NCBI GenBank assembly: GCA_900552685.1
Contig: USAJ01000008.1
Location: forward strand, 3,465 to 67,464
DNA: 64,000 nucleotides
Source of the DNA: an uncultured Collinsella sp.
Lineage (GTDB): Bacteria > Actinomycetota > Coriobacteriia > Coriobacteriales > Coriobacteriaceae
Direction of reading: 5' to 3'
Positions within the stretch are counted from its first letter, which is position 1, and every line of letters begins with the position of its first letter. The notes beneath the pieces were generated by a model. That model was given only the letters and a program-made list of their open reading frames with translations, did not search any database and was not told where the DNA came from. The position numbers were made by a program, and so were the translations under genes. Below are positions 28,000 to 36,209 of the stretch, piece by piece.

Positions 28000-28999
28000 G
28001 AATGCTCACCCCCTGCTCACCCAAGTTGTGACGAATGTCCTCGATATTACCCTCGACGGTCGCGATCAACTCATCCAGCGAATCGAACACGCGCGAGGGA
28101 CGCAGCCAGCGCGTAAACGCCAGCGAAACAGAAGCGCCGTACAGGTCTCCCGTATATCCAATTAAGTTAGCCTCGAGATGCGCAGATGCCGCATCGTCGG
28201 CATACGTTGGCGGCAGGCCGACGTTCACGGCAGCGGGCCACGCGGTGTCATCGACCAGCACCAGACCCTCATACACGCCATCGGCTGGCACCTGAATACC
28301 ATCGGGAACTTGTAGGTTTGCCGTGGGAAAGCCCATGCCAGAGCCCTCGTGACGGCCGCGAATAACACCGCCACGCACCATATACGGACGGCCGAGTAAC
28401 TCAGCAGCAAGCTCCACATGGCCCTGTCCCAGCTCATGACGAATGCGGGTGGCGCAAATGGCCTCACCGCCCTCGCAAAGCAAGTCGTGCCCGTATACGT
28501 CAACGCCGCGCTCGGCACCCCAGGCGCGCATCTCGTCAACACCAGAAGCACCGCCACGACCCAGCCTAAAGTCGCTGCCAACGCGAATCGAGCGAATGTC
28601 GACCAGACGCGACACCAGCGAGAGAAAAGCAACATGGTCAAGCGCCGCAACCTCAGGCGTAAAGGGAACGGCCACCACCGCATCGACCCCAGTTTGAGCC
28701 AGGGCATGCAGACGGTCGGCCGTCGTCATCAATTTTTGAGCGGGCGAAGGGCTCACCACGACGTCCGGGTCGGGATCGAAGGTAACTACGACCGCCTTGC
28801 AGCCATAGGCACGGGCATCACGGACAAGCGCCGCAATGAGCTCCTGGTGTCCACGGTGCACGCCATCGAACACGCCGATGGCAATCGATGCGGCACCCAG
28901 GTGCTCACACTTATCAAACACATCGGCAGTAACGATGCGAGCCTCTTCCGACTCGCCGGCGAAAAAGATACGCGCGAGCTCGCGAGCGGCCAGCATCAT
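27992..28999 (-). CDS. ribF: Bifunctional riboflavin kinase / FAD synthetase RibF
   Basis: A 335-aa enzyme that makes FMN and FAD from riboflavin. The N-terminal FAD synthetase half has GVFDGVHRGHQELI (nucleotidyltransferase HxGH motif) and VVVTFDPDPDVVV. The C-terminal kinase half has GRHEGSGMGFPTANL and the YEGLVLVDD segment. Overlaps of 8 bases with dnaG and 4 bases with truB show tight coupling. The truB-ribF order is widely conserved. Confidence 0.95.
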   Translation of the reverse strand: MMLAARELARIFFAGESEEARIVTADVFDKCEHLGAASIAIGVFDGVHRGHQELIAALVRDARAYGCKAVVVTFDPDPDVVVSPSPAQKLMTTADRLHALAQTGVDAVVAVPFTPEVAALDHVAFLSLVSRLVDIRSIRVGSDFRLGRGGASGVDEMRAWGAERGVDVYGHDLLCEGGEAICATRIRHELGQGHVELAAELLGRPYMVRGGVIRGRHEGSGMGFPTANLQVPDGIQVPADGVYEGLVLVDDTAWPAAVNVGLPPTYADDAASAHLEANLIGYTGDLYGASVSLAFTRWLRPSRVFDSLDELIATVEGNIEDIRHNLGEQGVSIRD

Positions 29000-29928
29000 C
29001 GAACACCGCCGATGGCCTGCGGAAACACGTGCTCCATGACAAAGCGGCCACCCTCAATGCGGGCGAGCGCCTTGAGCCCCCCATCGAGCACCAACGCAAA
29101 CGGCGCCTTCGAGGCATCGAAATCGGCAAGCGCACGCTCAACGGGAATGCGTCGGCCGCAGAGCAGGTCGTCGGCAAGATTGCCCGGCAAGTCAACACGC
29201 GTGGCGCCCAGGGCTGCAATGGGATCCAGGGCAAAGCCAGCGGCGGACTCGGGAGAAAGCTCCTCCACCGCATGACAGGCGCCAATGGAAACAACACCGG
29301 ATGCGGTGCGACGAAGCGCGGAAATATGCGCGGCGCTATCACAAGCACGGCCCAGGTCGCGAGCGAGCGCACGGATATAGGTGCCCTTGCTCACCGAGAA
29401 CGCCACCGTCCACACACATGTATCACCTTCGCCACCCACGGCGATCAGGTCAGCGGCATAGACCTCGACGGGGCGCGGAGGTAGGTCCACCGCATTACCC
29501 GCGCGAGCAGACTTGTAGGCGCGAACGCCATTGACCGAGATAGCCGAAAACGCCGGCGGCACCTGCATCTGCGGACCAAGCATGGCAGCCAAGCGCTCAC
29601 GGGCATAGGCAGAATCGCGGAGCTCGTTGGCAACAGCTACCGTGCGGACCGCCTCGCCCTCCGCATCATCGGTATTAGTCTCGGCGCCAAACGAGATGTC
29701 GGCGACGTAGCTTTTGGTATCGAGCGTGAGCATGCCCAGCAGACGGGTGGCCTGACCCACGCCCACCACCATGACACCCGATGCCATAGGGTCGAGCGTG
29801 CCGGCATGGCCGACGCGCCGCTCATGGAGGGCGCGTCGGCATTGCGAGACCACATCGTGGGACGTGCAGCCCACCGGCTTATCGACGGCGAGCAGCATAT
29901 TCAGTTGAGAAGGCGTACGACGAGCCAT
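28996..29928 (-). CDS. truB: tRNA pseudouridine55 synthase TruB
   Basis: A 310-aa enzyme that makes pseudouridine 55 in the T-loop of tRNAs. The catalytic Asp lies in GHAGTLDPMASGVMVVGVG, preceded by DKPVGCTSHDVV. The later GTYIRALARDLG is the typical substrate-binding segment. The gene overlaps ribF by four bases and follows nrnA by 15 bases. Confidence 0.96.
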   Translation of the reverse strand: MARRTPSQLNMLLAVDKPVGCTSHDVVSQCRRALHERRVGHAGTLDPMASGVMVVGVGQATRLLGMLTLDTKSYVADISFGAETNTDDAEGEAVRTVAVANELRDSAYARERLAAMLGPQMQVPPAFSAISVNGVRAYKSARAGNAVDLPPRPVEVYAADLIAVGGEGDTCVWTVAFSVSKGTYIRALARDLGRACDSAAHISALRRTASGVVSIGACHAVEELSPESAAGFALDPIAALGATRVDLPGNLADDLLCGRRIPVERALADFDASKAPFALVLDGGLKALARIEGGRFVMEHVFPQAIGGVR

Positions 29929-29943
29929 GTACCATCCAAAAAG

Positions 29944-30987
29944 TTAAAGCTCGACGGTCACCGAAGTGGGATCCTCCCCTACCAGCTCGGCCAGCATGGG
30001 AAGTGCCACGGTGAGCGTCTCGAGAATCGTTCCGTTGTTGGAGAAACCGGCGGCAGCGGGATGTCCGCCTCCGCCAAAGGCAGCAGCGATCTCGGACACG
30101 TTAAGGTCGCCCTTGGAGCGCAGGTTGCCGCGCACCTTGGTATCGCCCTCAATGCCCTTCAGGAACAGGCAGACCTCCACGCCCATCACCGAGCGCACCA
30201 CATCGACTAGGCCGTCGCACTCATCCGAGGTGACACCGCAAGCCTCAAGGTCACTCTGGTACGCGTAGCTATACGCGACACGCCCGTGGGCCACCGTCTT
30301 GATGCGGCCCATAACGATGGACTTGAGGTGCAAAAACTCAACGCGCATGCTCTGGTATACCTCGAGCGCAACGCGCGCCGGATCGGCACCGTGGGCAACC
30401 AGACGCGAGGCCGCATGGAACGCGGCGGCATCGGCGTTTTGGTACTGAAAACGGCCGGTATCGGTAACCAAGCCACACAGCAGGCAGGTCGCAACGCCAT
30501 CACGTGCGACAATGCCACAATTGTCCAAGAAACGGTCAATGATCATGGCGCAGGCTGCAGCTTCGACGCGCCTCAGGCTGAGCTCGGCAAACTCCTCGCG
30601 CGCCGGATGGTGGTCGAAACACACCACATGCTTGGAGCGACGAAGCACCTCGGCGGAATTATTGAGACGCTCGACGACCGGTACGTCCACCGAGATGAAC
30701 AGGTCCGGATTGCCGGTGTACACAGATGCCGGCACCAGGCGATCGGAGCCTTCCATAAATCGGTAGATGCGCGGAACCGGGTCATCGTCTGCCAGCAGCA
30801 GCGCAATGTCCTTGTTGGGGAAAAACTTCATGAGCGAAAGGCCCAGACCCAATACGGAGCCCAGGGCATCGCCATCGGGAGAAGTATGTCCCGAAATCGC
30901 AATGGAGGACGCACCCTCGATGAACTCGAGGATGCGTCGCTGAATATCTGCAGACTCGCACGAGGCGAGGTCGGCGGAATTAGTCAT
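29944..30987 (-). CDS. DHH family phosphoesterase, NrnA-like (oligoribonuclease / pAp phosphatase)
   Basis: A 347-aa DHH/DHHA1 protein. The N-terminal half has ISGHTSPDGDALGSVLGL and the name-giving CFDHHPAREEF. The C-terminal DHHA1 domain has RSKGDLNVSEIAAAFGGGGH. The family degrades nano-RNAs and dephosphorylates pAp. Its location between rbfA and truB is common in Gram-positives and Actinobacteria. It overlaps rbfA by 8 bases. Confidence 0.92.
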   Translation of the reverse strand: MTNSADLASCESADIQRRILEFIEGASSIAISGHTSPDGDALGSVLGLGLSLMKFFPNKDIALLLADDDPVPRIYRFMEGSDRLVPASVYTGNPDLFISVDVPVVERLNNSAEVLRRSKHVVCFDHHPAREEFAELSLRRVEAAACAMIIDRFLDNCGIVARDGVATCLLCGLVTDTGRFQYQNADAAAFHAASRLVAHGADPARVALEVYQSMRVEFLHLKSIVMGRIKTVAHGRVAYSYAYQSDLEACGVTSDECDGLVDVVRSVMGVEVCLFLKGIEGDTKVRGNLRSKGDLNVSEIAAAFGGGGHPAAAGFSNNGTILETLTVALPMLAELVGEDPTSVTVEL

Positions 30988-31390
30988 CTAAAGCTGCCTC
31001 CTGGGCGGCATCCGCTATCGGATAGCCGTCCTCGTCCTTTTCGATCGCAAGCGTGGCGGGAACGTTTTCCAGCGCACGCGTGATGCGCTCGGCCTCATCG
31101 GTCGAGCGATCGATGCGAAAATCGAGCTCGGGCGTAACACGCCAATCGAGCGAGCGAGCCAACAGGCTGCGAATACGGCCCTTGGCGCTTGCGAGCGCCT
31201 CCATGACCTCGTCGTAGCGGCTCGCATCGCACGACACGTACACACGCGCGAACGAACGGTCCACCGCGACCTCGACCGCGGTCAAAGTAACCAGGTCGAG
31301 ACGCGGATCGGAAACCTCAAAGAGCAGGATATAACCAAGCTTCTCGCGAAGCTGCTCGCCCAGACGGCGGGTTGCCTGCGTTTGCTTCAT
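30980..31390 (-). CDS. rbfA: Ribosome-binding factor A
   Basis: A 136-aa KH-like protein needed for late 30S maturation. It begins KQTQATRRLGEQLREKLGYI and has the family-typical SDPRLDLVTLTAVEVAVD and AKGRIRSLLARSL segments. ATG at 31390 is 11 bases after the infB stop with GGGGGT upstream; the much longer open frame to 31774 reads through infB and is spurious. The acidic C-terminal tail is probably disordered. Confidence 0.95.
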   Translation of the reverse strand: MKQTQATRRLGEQLREKLGYILLFEVSDPRLDLVTLTAVEVAVDRSFARVYVSCDASRYDEVMEALASAKGRIRSLLARSLDWRVTPELDFRIDRSTDEAERITRALENVPATLAIEKDEDGYPIADAAQEAALDD

Positions 31391-31401
31391 AGCGCTACCC
31401 C

Positions 31402-34116
31402 CTACTCGGTACGGGCAACCTGGTCGATGCGGTAACCCTCGATCTGGTCGCCGGGCTTGATGTCCTGGAAGTTCTCCAGGCCAATGCCGCCCTCGGAACC
31501 GCTCTTGAGGCTCTTGGCCTCGTCCTTGTAGTGGCGCATCGAGGCGATCTTGCCGTTGAAGACCACGATGCCGTCGCGCACCAGGCGCACGGAATCGGTC
31601 GCGGCGATCTCGCCCTCTTCGACGCGGACACCGGCGGCGATACCGACTTTGGGCACCTTGAAGGTGTCCAGGACGGTCGCGGTACCCGTGGCGACCTCGA
31701 CCTCGGTGGGCTTGAGCATGCCGATACGGGCGGCGTCGAGCTCCTCGAGGCACTTGTAGATGACGTCGTAGCAACGGATCTCGACGCCCTCGCGCTCGGC
31801 AGCGGAGCGGGCCTTACCGTCGGGACGGACGCCAAAGCCGATGATGATGGCGTTGGAGGCGTCGGCCAGGACGACGTCGGTCTCGTTGATGGCGCCAACG
31901 GCGGAGTGGATCGTGTTGATGCGAACCTCGGACTGATCCATCTTGTCGAGCGAGTCCTGAAGGGCCTCGATGGAACCCTGGACGTCGGCCTTGATGATCA
32001 GGTTGAGCTCCTTGACCTCGGCGTCGGCGATGGTCTCGAAGAGGTTCTCGAGCGTGACGTGCTTCACGCGGCTCTGCTCCTCGATACGGGCCTTGAGCGA
32101 ACGCTCGTCGGCAAGGGCGCGAGCCTCGCGCTCGTCCTCGAACACGCGGAACTCGTCACCGGCGTTGGGCACGGACTGCAGGCCAAGAATCTCGACGGCG
32201 TCGGAGGGACCGGCCTCGGTGACGGCGCGACCCTTGGGGTCGAGCATGGCGCGGACGCGGCCGTAGGTAAGGCCGGCGACCAGCGTATCGCCCACGTGCA
32301 GGGTACCACGGGTCACGAGCACGGTAGCGACCGAACCGCGGCCCTTGTCGAGCTTGGCCTCGAGGACGTTGCCGGAGGCAAAGGTGTCCGGGTTAGCCTT
32401 GAGCTCGAGCACATCGGCCTGGAGCAGCACGGTCTCCAGAAGTTCGTCAATACCGATCTTCTGCTTAGCCGAGATGTTGACGAACATGTTCTGTCCGCCC
32501 CACTCCTCGGGGATGACGCCGTACTCGGTGAGCTCCTGACGCACACGGTCGGGGTTGGCGCCCGGCTTATCGATCTTGTTGACGGCGACGACGATGGGTA
32601 CGCCGGCGGCCTTGGCGTGGTTGATCGACTCGACGGTCTGGGGCATGACGCCGTCGTCGGCGGCGACGATCAGGATGACGATGTCGGTCACCTTGGCACC
32701 GCGGGCACGCATAGCCGTAAAGGTGGCGTGACCCGGGGTATCGATGAAGGTGATCTTGCGGTCGTTGATCATAACCTGCGAAGCGCCGATGGCCTGCGTA
32801 ATGCCGCCCGCCTCGCCGGCGGCAACGCCGGTGTGACGGATGGCGTCGAGCAGCGACGTCTTACCGTGGTCGACGTGGCCCATGACGGTGACGACCGGGG
32901 CGCGCGGCTTAAGGTCGGCGGGATCGTCGTAGAACGAGAAGGTGTTCTCCTCCTCGGGGGTGATGATCTTGATCTGACGGCCCAGGTCGTCGGCGACGAG
33001 CTCGACGAGGTCGTCGGACATGGACTGCGTCATGGTGAGCGGCGTACCCAGCAGGAACAGGCGCTTGATGATGTCGTTGGCCGGAACGTCGAGCGCCTCG
33101 GCAAGCTCCTGGACGGTAACGCCCTGGGAGACCTTGATGGCGTCGAGGTCCTCGGGGTTCACGCCCTGGGCCAGCGCCTCCTCTATCTTGCGCTCCTCCT
33201 GAGCCTTGGCAGCCTCGCGCTCGCGCTTCTCCTTGCGCTTCTTGCGGCGACCGGTGGACTCGCGAGAGGCCTCCTCGACGGCGGCACGAGCCTCCTCGAG
33301 CACCTTCTCGCGGCTGTACTCCTCGGCCTCGCGAGCCATGCGGCTGTAGTGATCCTCTTCGTTGTTGTGACTGCCCTTACGCTTCTTGCCCTTGCCCTGC
33401 TTATCGGGGTTGGGGAAGTCCATGCCGGCAGCGACGTTGTTGCTGGCGTTGGTACGATGGCTGTGCGGACGGCTCTCGGAGGCGTTGCGCTCGGAGTTGT
33501 TGTCGGAAGCATTGCGATCGTTACGACGGCCACCGCGGCGATCGTTGTTGCCGCCACGACGGTTACCGCGCTCTGCGGCGCGCTCGGCCTTGGCCTTGTC
33601 CTCGGCGTCCTTCTTCTCCTTGAGCACGGTCTCCTGTGCGGCGATCTGGTCGAGCAGCGAACGGAAGCGCGAACCGGAGTCGGAAGCGGGAACGGCGCGG
33701 CGCTGGGCCTCGCGGGCAGCCTCCTCCTTCTCGCGGGCAAGGCGCTCCTGCTCGGCCTTCTTCTTGGCCTCGGCCTCGGCGCGGGCAGCCTCCTCGGCAG
33801 CCTGGGCTGCGGCAAACTGGCGGCGCTCCTCCTCGCGTGCTTTCTCGGCGGCGATGCGCTCGCGCTCGGCCTCGGCAGCGCGTGCGGCCTCCTCGGCGGC
33901 AGCTGCCTGCTCCTCGGCCTGCTTGGCGGCCTCGACTTCCTGGGCGCGGGCCTCGATCACCGAGGCGAGCTGCTTGCGGACCATAGCGACATAGGCGTCC
34001 TCCAAGGTGGAGGAAGCGGACTTAGCGGGAATCTTCATATCGGCGAGATGACCCATCAGTTCCTTGGAGGTCATGCCGAACTCTTTGGCCAGGGTGGACA
34101 CACGGACTTTTGCCAT
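31402..34116 (-). CDS. infB: Translation initiation factor IF-2
   Basis: A 904-aa GTPase that delivers initiator tRNA to the 30S subunit. Residues about 1-50 form the IF2N fold (KVRVSTLAKEFGMTSKEL). They are followed by a long Ala/Glu/Arg-rich low-complexity region, a second IF2N (GVTVQELAEALDVPANDII) and the GTPase core with GHVDHGKTSLLDAI (G1), DTPGHATFTAMRARGA (G3) and NKIDKP (G4). The four C-terminal domains end at IDQVARTE. It lies between nusA and rbfA as usual. Confidence 0.97.
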   Translation of the reverse strand: MAKVRVSTLAKEFGMTSKELMGHLADMKIPAKSASSTLEDAYVAMVRKQLASVIEARAQEVEAAKQAEEQAAAAEEAARAAEAERERIAAEKAREEERRQFAAAQAAEEAARAEAEAKKKAEQERLAREKEEAAREAQRRAVPASDSGSRFRSLLDQIAAQETVLKEKKDAEDKAKAERAAERGNRRGGNNDRRGGRRNDRNASDNNSERNASESRPHSHRTNASNNVAAGMDFPNPDKQGKGKKRKGSHNNEEDHYSRMAREAEEYSREKVLEEARAAVEEASRESTGRRKKRKEKREREAAKAQEERKIEEALAQGVNPEDLDAIKVSQGVTVQELAEALDVPANDIIKRLFLLGTPLTMTQSMSDDLVELVADDLGRQIKIITPEEENTFSFYDDPADLKPRAPVVTVMGHVDHGKTSLLDAIRHTGVAAGEAGGITQAIGASQVMINDRKITFIDTPGHATFTAMRARGAKVTDIVILIVAADDGVMPQTVESINHAKAAGVPIVVAVNKIDKPGANPDRVRQELTEYGVIPEEWGGQNMFVNISAKQKIGIDELLETVLLQADVLELKANPDTFASGNVLEAKLDKGRGSVATVLVTRGTLHVGDTLVAGLTYGRVRAMLDPKGRAVTEAGPSDAVEILGLQSVPNAGDEFRVFEDEREARALADERSLKARIEEQSRVKHVTLENLFETIADAEVKELNLIIKADVQGSIEALQDSLDKMDQSEVRINTIHSAVGAINETDVVLADASNAIIIGFGVRPDGKARSAAEREGVEIRCYDVIYKCLEELDAARIGMLKPTEVEVATGTATVLDTFKVPKVGIAAGVRVEEGEIAATDSVRLVRDGIVVFNGKIASMRHYKDEAKSLKSGSEGGIGLENFQDIKPGDQIEGYRIDQVARTE

Positions 34117-34207
34117 ATGACTTCACCTACCCTTTCTGGCACCTTGGGTGCCTAGAGACTGAACGAGCGTGGGAGACGCGCCGGGACCCGCCCGGCGCGA
34201 TCGCGCG

Positions 34208-35455
34208 CTAGATCAGGTCCTCCGCATCATCGAAGGCGTCGGTGTCGTGGACACCGCAGAAACGGGAGCCGGGACGAGCCTGGTTGCGGCACTGGATGCC
34301 GTCCTCGGACACGTACTCGCAGCGGCGGACGTCCTCGTCCTCCTCGTCACCGATCAGGTCGGCAGCGGGCTCCTCGTGAACAGGAACGTTCTTGAGGATG
34401 TCGGCGGCAAGCGTCTCGGACTTGATGTCGATGTGCCAGCCGGTCAGGCGCGCGGCGAGGCGGGCGTTCTGGCCCTCCTTGCCGATGGCGAGGGACAACT
34501 GGTCGTCGGGCACGATGACGCCGGCGTAGGCCTTCTCCTCGTCGATGAGGACGCGGGTGACCTTAGCGGGCGACAGGGCGTTGGCGACGTAGACGGCAGG
34601 ATCGGCATCCCACAGGATGACGTCGACGCGCTCGCCACGGAGCTCGCCCACGACAGCGCGAACACGGCTGCCCTTGGGGCCGACGCAGGCGCCCACGGGA
34701 TCCAGACGGTCGTCGAGCGAGTGGACGGCGACCTTGGAGCGCTGGCCGGGCTCGCGGGCGATCGACTTGATCTGGACGGTGCCCTCATAGATCTCGGGCA
34801 CCTCCTGCTCAAACAGACGACGCATGAGCTCGGGGTGGGTACGGGAGATGACAATCGGCGGACGGCTGTGCTCGCCACGAACCGGCTGCAGGTTGGAGTT
34901 GGGGTCGCGAACGTCGATGATCACGGCCTTGATGTGCTGGTTGTGCAGGTAGCGCTCGCCCATCGGACGCTCGTTGCGCTCGTTCTCGTAACGGCGCTGG
35001 TCGAAGTGCGGCAGCTCGGCCTCGACGCCCTCGCGAATCTTGACGATCGTGAAGTCGGGCGTGGACTGCAGCACGGTACCGCTGATGAGGTCACCGATGC
35101 GGCCGGAGAACTCCTCGTAGATCTGCTCGCGGGCGGAGTTACGCACGATGGCGTTGATCTCGGCCTTGGCGTGCTGGGCAGCGATGCGGCTCGTGTTCTT
35201 GGGGGTGACGTCGATCTCCTCGAACTCGGTGAAGTTGCCCTCCTCGTCCATGGAATCGTCGATCGGCTCCAGGCGGTAGACGTAGATCTTGCCGGTGGTG
35301 CGGTCGATGGTCACCTTGGCGCCCCACTCAAGATGCAGGATCTCGGCATAGCTCTTGGCGAGCGACTGCTCCAGGCGGTCGATCAGGTAGAGCTGGTCGA
35401 TGTGCTTCTCCTGGCAAAGCTCCATCAGGGCGGACATCATGTCGGATGCTGCCAT
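34208..35455 (-). CDS. nusA: Transcription termination/antitermination factor NusA with C-terminal Cys/His extension
   Basis: A 415-aa RNA-binding elongation factor. An N-terminal RNA polymerase-binding domain (about 1-130), an S1 domain (SGTVLQSTPDFTIVKI), and two KH domains with GACVGPKGSRVRAVVGEL and GKEGQNARLAARLTGWHIDI are visible. The last about 60 residues are an acidic linker plus CEYVSEDGIQC...FCGVH, three Cys and one His in a zinc-finger-like spacing. I do not know this from standard NusA. The YlxR (DUF448) gene usual between nusA and infB is absent here, leaving a 91-base gap. Confidence 0.94.
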   Translation of the reverse strand: MAASDMMSALMELCQEKHIDQLYLIDRLEQSLAKSYAEILHLEWGAKVTIDRTTGKIYVYRLEPIDDSMDEEGNFTEFEEIDVTPKNTSRIAAQHAKAEINAIVRNSAREQIYEEFSGRIGDLISGTVLQSTPDFTIVKIREGVEAELPHFDQRRYENERNERPMGERYLHNQHIKAVIIDVRDPNSNLQPVRGEHSRPPIVISRTHPELMRRLFEQEVPEIYEGTVQIKSIAREPGQRSKVAVHSLDDRLDPVGACVGPKGSRVRAVVGELRGERVDVILWDADPAVYVANALSPAKVTRVLIDEEKAYAGVIVPDDQLSLAIGKEGQNARLAARLTGWHIDIKSETLAADILKNVPVHEEPAADLIGDEEDEDVRRCEYVSEDGIQCRNQARPGSRFCGVHDTDAFDDAEDLI

Positions 35456-35456
35456 C

Positions 35457-35951
35457 TTACTTTCCTTCCTTCGCGGGCTTGAAGTCGTAGGTGGGCTTCA
35501 ACTTGCACTTTTTAACATCAGAGAAATCGAGGGTGACGGACTCGCCGTCCTCGAGCTCGAGGGTCACGTTCGTCTCGGTGGCGGCGGCAATCTTGCCGGC
35601 GTACTTGCGACGGCCCTCGGTAGCGGAGGAGGTGAGCTCGCAGTTCTCGCCCACAAAGCGGGCAAAGTCGCACGGGCGGCGTAGCGGGCGCGCCATGCCA
35701 GGGCTCGACACCTCGAGCGTATAACTCGAAGAGATGGGGTCGAGCTCCTCAATCACATCGCCGACCCACTTGGTGTTGGCCGTGACGTCGTTGAGCGACA
35801 GGCTCTGACCCTCGGCACCCTCGATACGCACGCGCACGCAGGGGGCCTTGGTGGCACCCACGAGCTCGACGTCGACGATGTCGATATCGTGCTGGGGAGC
35901 GACGGCCTCGAGCGCGTCGATGATCGCCTGCTCGGTCTTGGTCTTGACCAT
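35457..35951 (-). CDS. rimP: Ribosome maturation factor RimP
   Basis: A 164-aa 30S maturation factor with two domains. It begins VKTKTEQAIIDALEAVAP, has the family motif YTLEVSSPGMARPLRRP, and ends in an SH3-like domain with VTLDFSDVKKCKL. ATG at 35951 has GGAGGTG five bases upstream; the longer open frame to 36164 runs through the leader hairpin and promoter. It is the first gene of the array and is separated from nusA by one base. Confidence 0.95.
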   Translation of the reverse strand: MVKTKTEQAIIDALEAVAPQHDIDIVDVELVGATKAPCVRVRIEGAEGQSLSLNDVTANTKWVGDVIEELDPISSSYTLEVSSPGMARPLRRPCDFARFVGENCELTSSATEGRRKYAGKIAAATETNVTLELEDGESVTLDFSDVKKCKLKPTYDFKPAKEGK

Positions 35952-35971
35952 TGCGGCACCTCCATCCATAC

Positions 35972-36002
35972 AAAAAAGAAGCGGGGCCGAAACCCCACTT
36001 CT
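35972..36002 (-). terminator. Terminator hairpin in the rimP-nusA-infB leader
   Basis: Read on the minus strand, a 10-bp stem (35993-36002 with 35977-35986, one G-T pair) and 6-base loop is followed by T6. It lies between the promoter at 36030-36058 and the rimP start, so it is a leader attenuator rather than an end-of-gene terminator. Confidence 0.8.
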
Positions 36003-36029
36003 TTCAATTACAACTTCATTTGCAAGCAA

Positions 36030-36058
36030 ACTATACCAATAGCTGCGGAAACGTGCAA
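36030..36058 (-). promoter_or_regulatory. Sigma-70-type promoter of the rimP operon
   Basis: On the minus strand TTGCAC (36053-36058) and TATAGT (36030-36035) are separated by exactly 17 bases. The expected start near 36023 gives a leader of about 70 bases that includes the hairpin at 35972-36002. Confidence 0.75.
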
Positions 36059-36148
36059 GCACAGTACGAATCTGCAGGTCAGCGTGCGCACAGCTTCTCC
36101 ACAAGAAGAAGACAATTGACCGAAGGTACCTAGGCAGGTACATGCAAA

Positions 36149-36180
36149 ACGAGGGACGACCCAACCGGACCGTCCCTCGT
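36149..36180 (-). terminator. Terminator downstream of leuS
   Basis: A 10-bp perfect stem (36149-36158 with 36171-36180) and 12-base loop is followed on the minus strand by TTTTGC, 30 bases after the leuS stop. Confidence 0.8.
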
Positions 36181-36209
36181 CTTTTATGCGTCAGTTAAGT
36201 GCGCAGCAC

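Noticed and set aside
30980..31774. 264-codon version of rbfA
   Set aside because: The N-terminal half is out-of-frame infB sequence; the real start at 31390 follows the infB stop.
31531..34155. 874-codon plus-strand open frame across infB
   Set aside because: Antisense to infB, low-complexity Leu/Gly/Asp-rich product, no ribosome binding site logic.
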